From NCBI GenBank assembly GCA_934613185.1, contig CAKTSO010000098.1, forward strand, positions 1-7,111: DNA of 7,111 nucleotides. Direction: 5' to 3'. The notes beneath the pieces were generated by a model. It was not told the DNA's origin, did not search any database, and worked only from the letters and a program-made list of their open reading frames with translations. The first letter of the stretch is position 1. The number at the start of each line of letters is the position of its first letter. The translations under genes and the position numbers were made by a program. This DNA is from an uncultured Clostridia bacterium (GTDB lineage: Bacteria; Bacillota; Clostridia; Christensenellales; Maliibacteriaceae). This document shows, in pieces, positions 4,505 to 7,111 of this stretch.

Positions 4505-7111
4505 ATGAACGATTTCCTGAACAATCTGAAACAAAAGGCCCGGCACGGCATGCGCTCCGCCCGCGGCGTTTTTTCCAGATTTTTTAAGAAGGAAGACGAA
4601 GCCGTCGACGCGGCGCAGCCCGCCGCCGAGGAATCGACCGCTCTTGCCGCTCCCGGGCGCGCGACCGAAGGCGCGCTTGCGCGGCGCAACGAGCGCATTC
4701 CCGGCGCGCCGACGCTGCGGACGCTGGACGCCGCCGCTTCCAATCCTTCCGCGGGTGCGCTCCCGTCGTTTTTCAAGCGGCGCACCAAACGCCCCAATTA
4801 TCTGATCTCGGTCATTTTGACGACGCTTGTGATGTATCTGATCGTCGCGATCGTCTTTTGCAGCGCGGGCGCCGGCGCCGTCATGGGTATCGCCAAGGCC
4901 TACACGGAAACCACGAAGGATCTTGACGTCTCCGTCATCATGGATCAGGACCAGACGAGCTTTATCTATGATGAAAACGGCGAATTGATCACGACGTTCG
5001 CCTCGATCGAAAACCGCATCATGGCGACGTACGACGAGATTCCCGAGAACCTTCAAAATGCGTTCGTCGCCATCGAAGACTCGCGCTTTTGGACGCACAA
5101 GGGCGTCGACCTGAAGCGCCTGATCGGCGTCTTCTTCCAGAACTTCGCCAACGACAGCGTGCAGGGCGGCTCGACCATCACGCAGCAGCTCATCAAACAG
5201 CGCATCCTCTCCAGCGAGCGCTCCTACAAGCGTAAGATTCAGGAAGCGTATCTGGCGCTCCAGCTGGAAAAAATCTATTCCAAAGAACAGATCATCACCG
5301 CCTATTTGAACACCATCGCCCTCGGCGGTTCGAACTACGGCGTCAAGGCGGCGGCCTACGATTATTTCGGGAAGGACTTGAGCGAGCTGACGCTGCGCGA
5401 ATGCGCCATGATCGCGGGCATCACGCAGAACCCCTGGCAGCTCAACCCGCGCCTGAACTTCTACGACCGCAACAAGCCCGAGCGCACGAACGAGCGCACG
5501 GACACCGTGCTCTACCGCATGTACGCCTGCAACTTCATCTCGAAGGAAGAGTATGAAGAGGCGCTCCACGAAGAGCTTCACATTCTCGAGGATTCGCAGG
5601 GCTCCGATCTGTACGAGATGATGTATTTCGTCGAGTACGCGGTGCACGATGTGGTCACGTTCATGCTCCAGCAGAACAATCTGGAGGACACCTACTCCAA
5701 CCGTTCCAAATGCGAAAACGAGCTGCGTACGGGCGGCTACAACATCTATCTGACCGTCAACAGCCAGATTCAAAAGCAGACCGAGGACGTCGTATTCAAC
5801 TATTCGTCCTGGCCGCGCATGGCCTCTTCGTCCGACAATTCGATCTCCTCGCAGAATGCCGACGGCACGGTCGTCGAGATCGTTCAGCCGCAGGTGGCCG
5901 TCGTGGTGCTCGACCATAATTCGGGGCAAATGAAAGCCATCGTCGGCGGACGCACCGCGCCCACCGCGCAGAAACAGCTCAACCGTGCCTATCAAAGCAG
6001 CATGCCCATCGGCTCGACGATCAAGCCCATCGCCGTTTACGGCCCCGCGTTTGACGCAGGCGCGTCGCCCGGCTCGGTCGTGGCCGACATGCCCGTCGCC
6101 ATTCAGGGCTGGGGCGGCCGCGGATACCCGAACAACTATTCCATGGGCTTCTCCGGCATGACGACGATCCGCACGGGTCTTCGCAACTCTTTGAACGTCG
6201 TCGCCTCCCGCGTGCTGGCCGACTGGGTCGGCGTGGAGACGAGCGCCAACTATCTTCTGAACATGGGTGTGGCGGAAAACCACATCAACCGCGACCTGTC
6301 CGGTCTCGCGCTGGGTACGTCCGGTCTTACAATGGTCGAGCTTGCCACCTGCTACGGCACGATCGCCAACAACGGCGTCTATCAGCAGCCGATCTCGTTC
6401 TCCCGCGTCACGGATTCCGACGGCAACGTCGTGCTCGATCCGACAACCGCCCGCATCACACGGCAGGTCTATAAGGAAACGAGCGTCTGGATGCTCAAGG
6501 ACATCATGACCAACTACACCTCCGCTGCAACGCTCTCCGTGCAAATGGGCGGCAAGACCGGCACGAACTCCAACTGGACGGGCGTCACCTTCGCGGGCTT
6601 CACCGCCTATTACACCTGCGCCGTGTGGATCGGCCACGACAACTACAAGCCCCTCGCGCGCGGCACCACCGGCGCAAGCGCCGCCGCGCCGCTTTGGAAG
6701 CGCGTCATGCAGCCCATCCATCAGGGGCTTGAGAATCGCCCCATTCAGACCAATTCCGCAGGCGGACTCGGGCTTGTGCAGGCCACGGTCTGCGGCGTAT
6801 CCGGCAAGCTTTGCAACGACGCCTGCCGTGCCGACGGACAGTATCCGCCGCGCACGGACTACTATGTCCCCGGCACACAGCCGACGGAGACCTGTACGAT
6901 GCACACGGCCGCGCGCCGCTGCTCCGTCTCCGGAAAGATCGCGGGCGACTACTGCCCCGCTTCCGTCGTGGCGGCCTCGGCAATCGTCAACCTCGCAAAC
7001 ACGCCCTACGCCGGGCAGGAGAAATACTTCGCCACGGGCGCGGAAGTCGATACCGGCGAAGGTTCCGTCTGCACGCTGCTCGCCGGGGTGCTTGCCGCGG
7101 CGGGCTATAAG
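4505..7111 (+). CDS. ponA: Class A penicillin-binding protein (PBP1A-type), C-terminus beyond window
   Basis: A bifunctional peptidoglycan synthase, 869 codons present with no stop before the right edge. It has a cytoplasmic tail of about 97 residues rich in Ala and Arg, one membrane helix at about 100-124, then the extracellular domains. The GT51 glycosyltransferase, which polymerises lipid II, shows E-D-S-R-F-W-T-H-K-G with catalytic Glu191, G-G-S-T-I-T-Q-Q at 221-228 and R-K-I-Q-E with Glu247. The transpeptidase, which cross-links stem peptides and is the beta-lactam target, shows S-T-I-K with nucleophile Ser504 and Lys507, S-L-N at 562-564 and K-T-G-T at 684-687. Every catalytic motif is intact. 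The region after about 760 is Cys-rich (763, 770, 774, 797, 806, 817, 856). It has its own extended -10 promoter. The symbol is by class only; orthologues also carry names such as pbpF or mrcA. Confidence 0.95.
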   Translation, partial: MNDFLNNLKQKARHGMRSARGVFSRFFKKEDEAVDAAQPAAEESTALAAPGRATEGALARRNERIPGAPTLRTLDAAASNPSAGALPSFFKRRTKRPNYLISVILTTLVMYLIVAIVFCSAGAGAVMGIAKAYTETTKDLDVSVIMDQDQTSFIYDENGELITTFASIENRIMATYDEIPENLQNAFVAIEDSRFWTHKGVDLKRLIGVFFQNFANDSVQGGSTITQQLIKQRILSSERSYKRKIQEAYLALQLEKIYSKEQIITAYLNTIALGGSNYGVKAAAYDYFGKDLSELTLRECAMIAGITQNPWQLNPRLNFYDRNKPERTNERTDTVLYRMYACNFISKEEYEEALHEELHILEDSQGSDLYEMMYFVEYAVHDVVTFMLQQNNLEDTYSNRSKCENELRTGGYNIYLTVNSQIQKQTEDVVFNYSSWPRMASSSDNSISSQNADGTVVEIVQPQVAVVVLDHNSGQMKAIVGGRTAPTAQKQLNRAYQSSMPIGSTIKPIAVYGPAFDAGASPGSVVADMPVAIQGWGGRGYPNNYSMGFSGMTTIRTGLRNSLNVVASRVLADWVGVETSANYLLNMGVAENHINRDLSGLALGTSGLTMVELATCYGTIANNGVYQQPISFSRVTDSDGNVVLDPTTARITRQVYKETSVWMLKDIMTNYTSAATLSVQMGGKTGTNSNWTGVTFAGFTAYYTCAVWIGHDNYKPLARGTTGASAAAPLWKRVMQPIHQGLENRPIQTNSAGGLGLVQATVCGVSGKLCNDACRADGQYPPRTDYYVPGTQPTETCTMHTAARRCSVSGKIAGDYCPASVVAASAIVNLANTPYAGQEKYFATGAEVDTGEGSVCTLLAGVLAAAGYK

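Noticed and set aside
4288..4587. A 99-codon plus-strand open frame overlapping the start of the PBP gene
   Set aside because: It starts inside the Mrp terminator, crosses the second terminator and the PBP promoter, and lacks a ribosome binding site.
4499..6904. An 801-codon open frame on the minus strand opposite the penicillin-binding protein gene
   Set aside because: It is exactly antisense to a gene with every GT51 and transpeptidase motif intact. Its translation is a low-complexity His/Arg/Asp/Val-rich shadow typical of GC-rich DNA, with no ribosome binding site or recognisable domain.

Overview
This GC-rich window reads as chromosomal DNA from a Gram-positive anaerobe of the Bacillota, probably a Clostridia/Christensenellales-like gut lineage. 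That placement is inferred from strong AGGAGG-type ribosome binding sites, a DegV-family lipid-binding protein, a DhaS-like TetR regulator, a short Mrp/NBP35-type ATPase with an N-terminal cysteine cluster, and a class A penicillin-binding protein with a long cytoplasmic tail. There is no rRNA, tRNA, transposase, CRISPR array or other sign of mobile DNA. No gap between genes exceeds about 250 bases.

Left half, all on the minus strand (transcribed right to left from about 3260): a 106-residue membrane protein of unknown function (3201-2881), a DegV-family fatty-acid-binding protein (2807-1920), a TetR/AcrR-type repressor (1754-1197) and the first 321 codons of an RND/MMPL-type exporter (965 to the left edge). 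The 231-base leader between regulator and exporter holds a terminator-like hairpin, a candidate palindromic operator, a -10-like element and a second strong hairpin. It looks like the control point of a regulator/pump pair.

Right half, all on the plus strand: an Mrp/NBP35 iron-sulfur-cluster carrier ATPase (3394-4260), a terminator-rich intergenic stretch, then a class A penicillin-binding protein (4505 to the right edge, C-terminus missing) behind its own extended -10 promoter. The small membrane gene and the Mrp gene are divergent, and a good sigma-A-type promoter can be read in each direction between them (3262-3291 minus, 3329-3357 plus).

Functionally the window mixes envelope biology (peptidoglycan synthase, RND/MMPL pump, fatty-acid binder, small membrane protein) with Fe-S cluster assembly. 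A lipid or envelope-stress connection among the minus-strand genes is possible but inferred only from adjacency. I found nothing that clearly forms a new multi-gene system. The items most worth a second look are the regulator/pump leader, the uncharacterised membrane protein at the head of the DegV cluster, and the unusual N-terminus, C-terminus and leader of the penicillin-binding protein.
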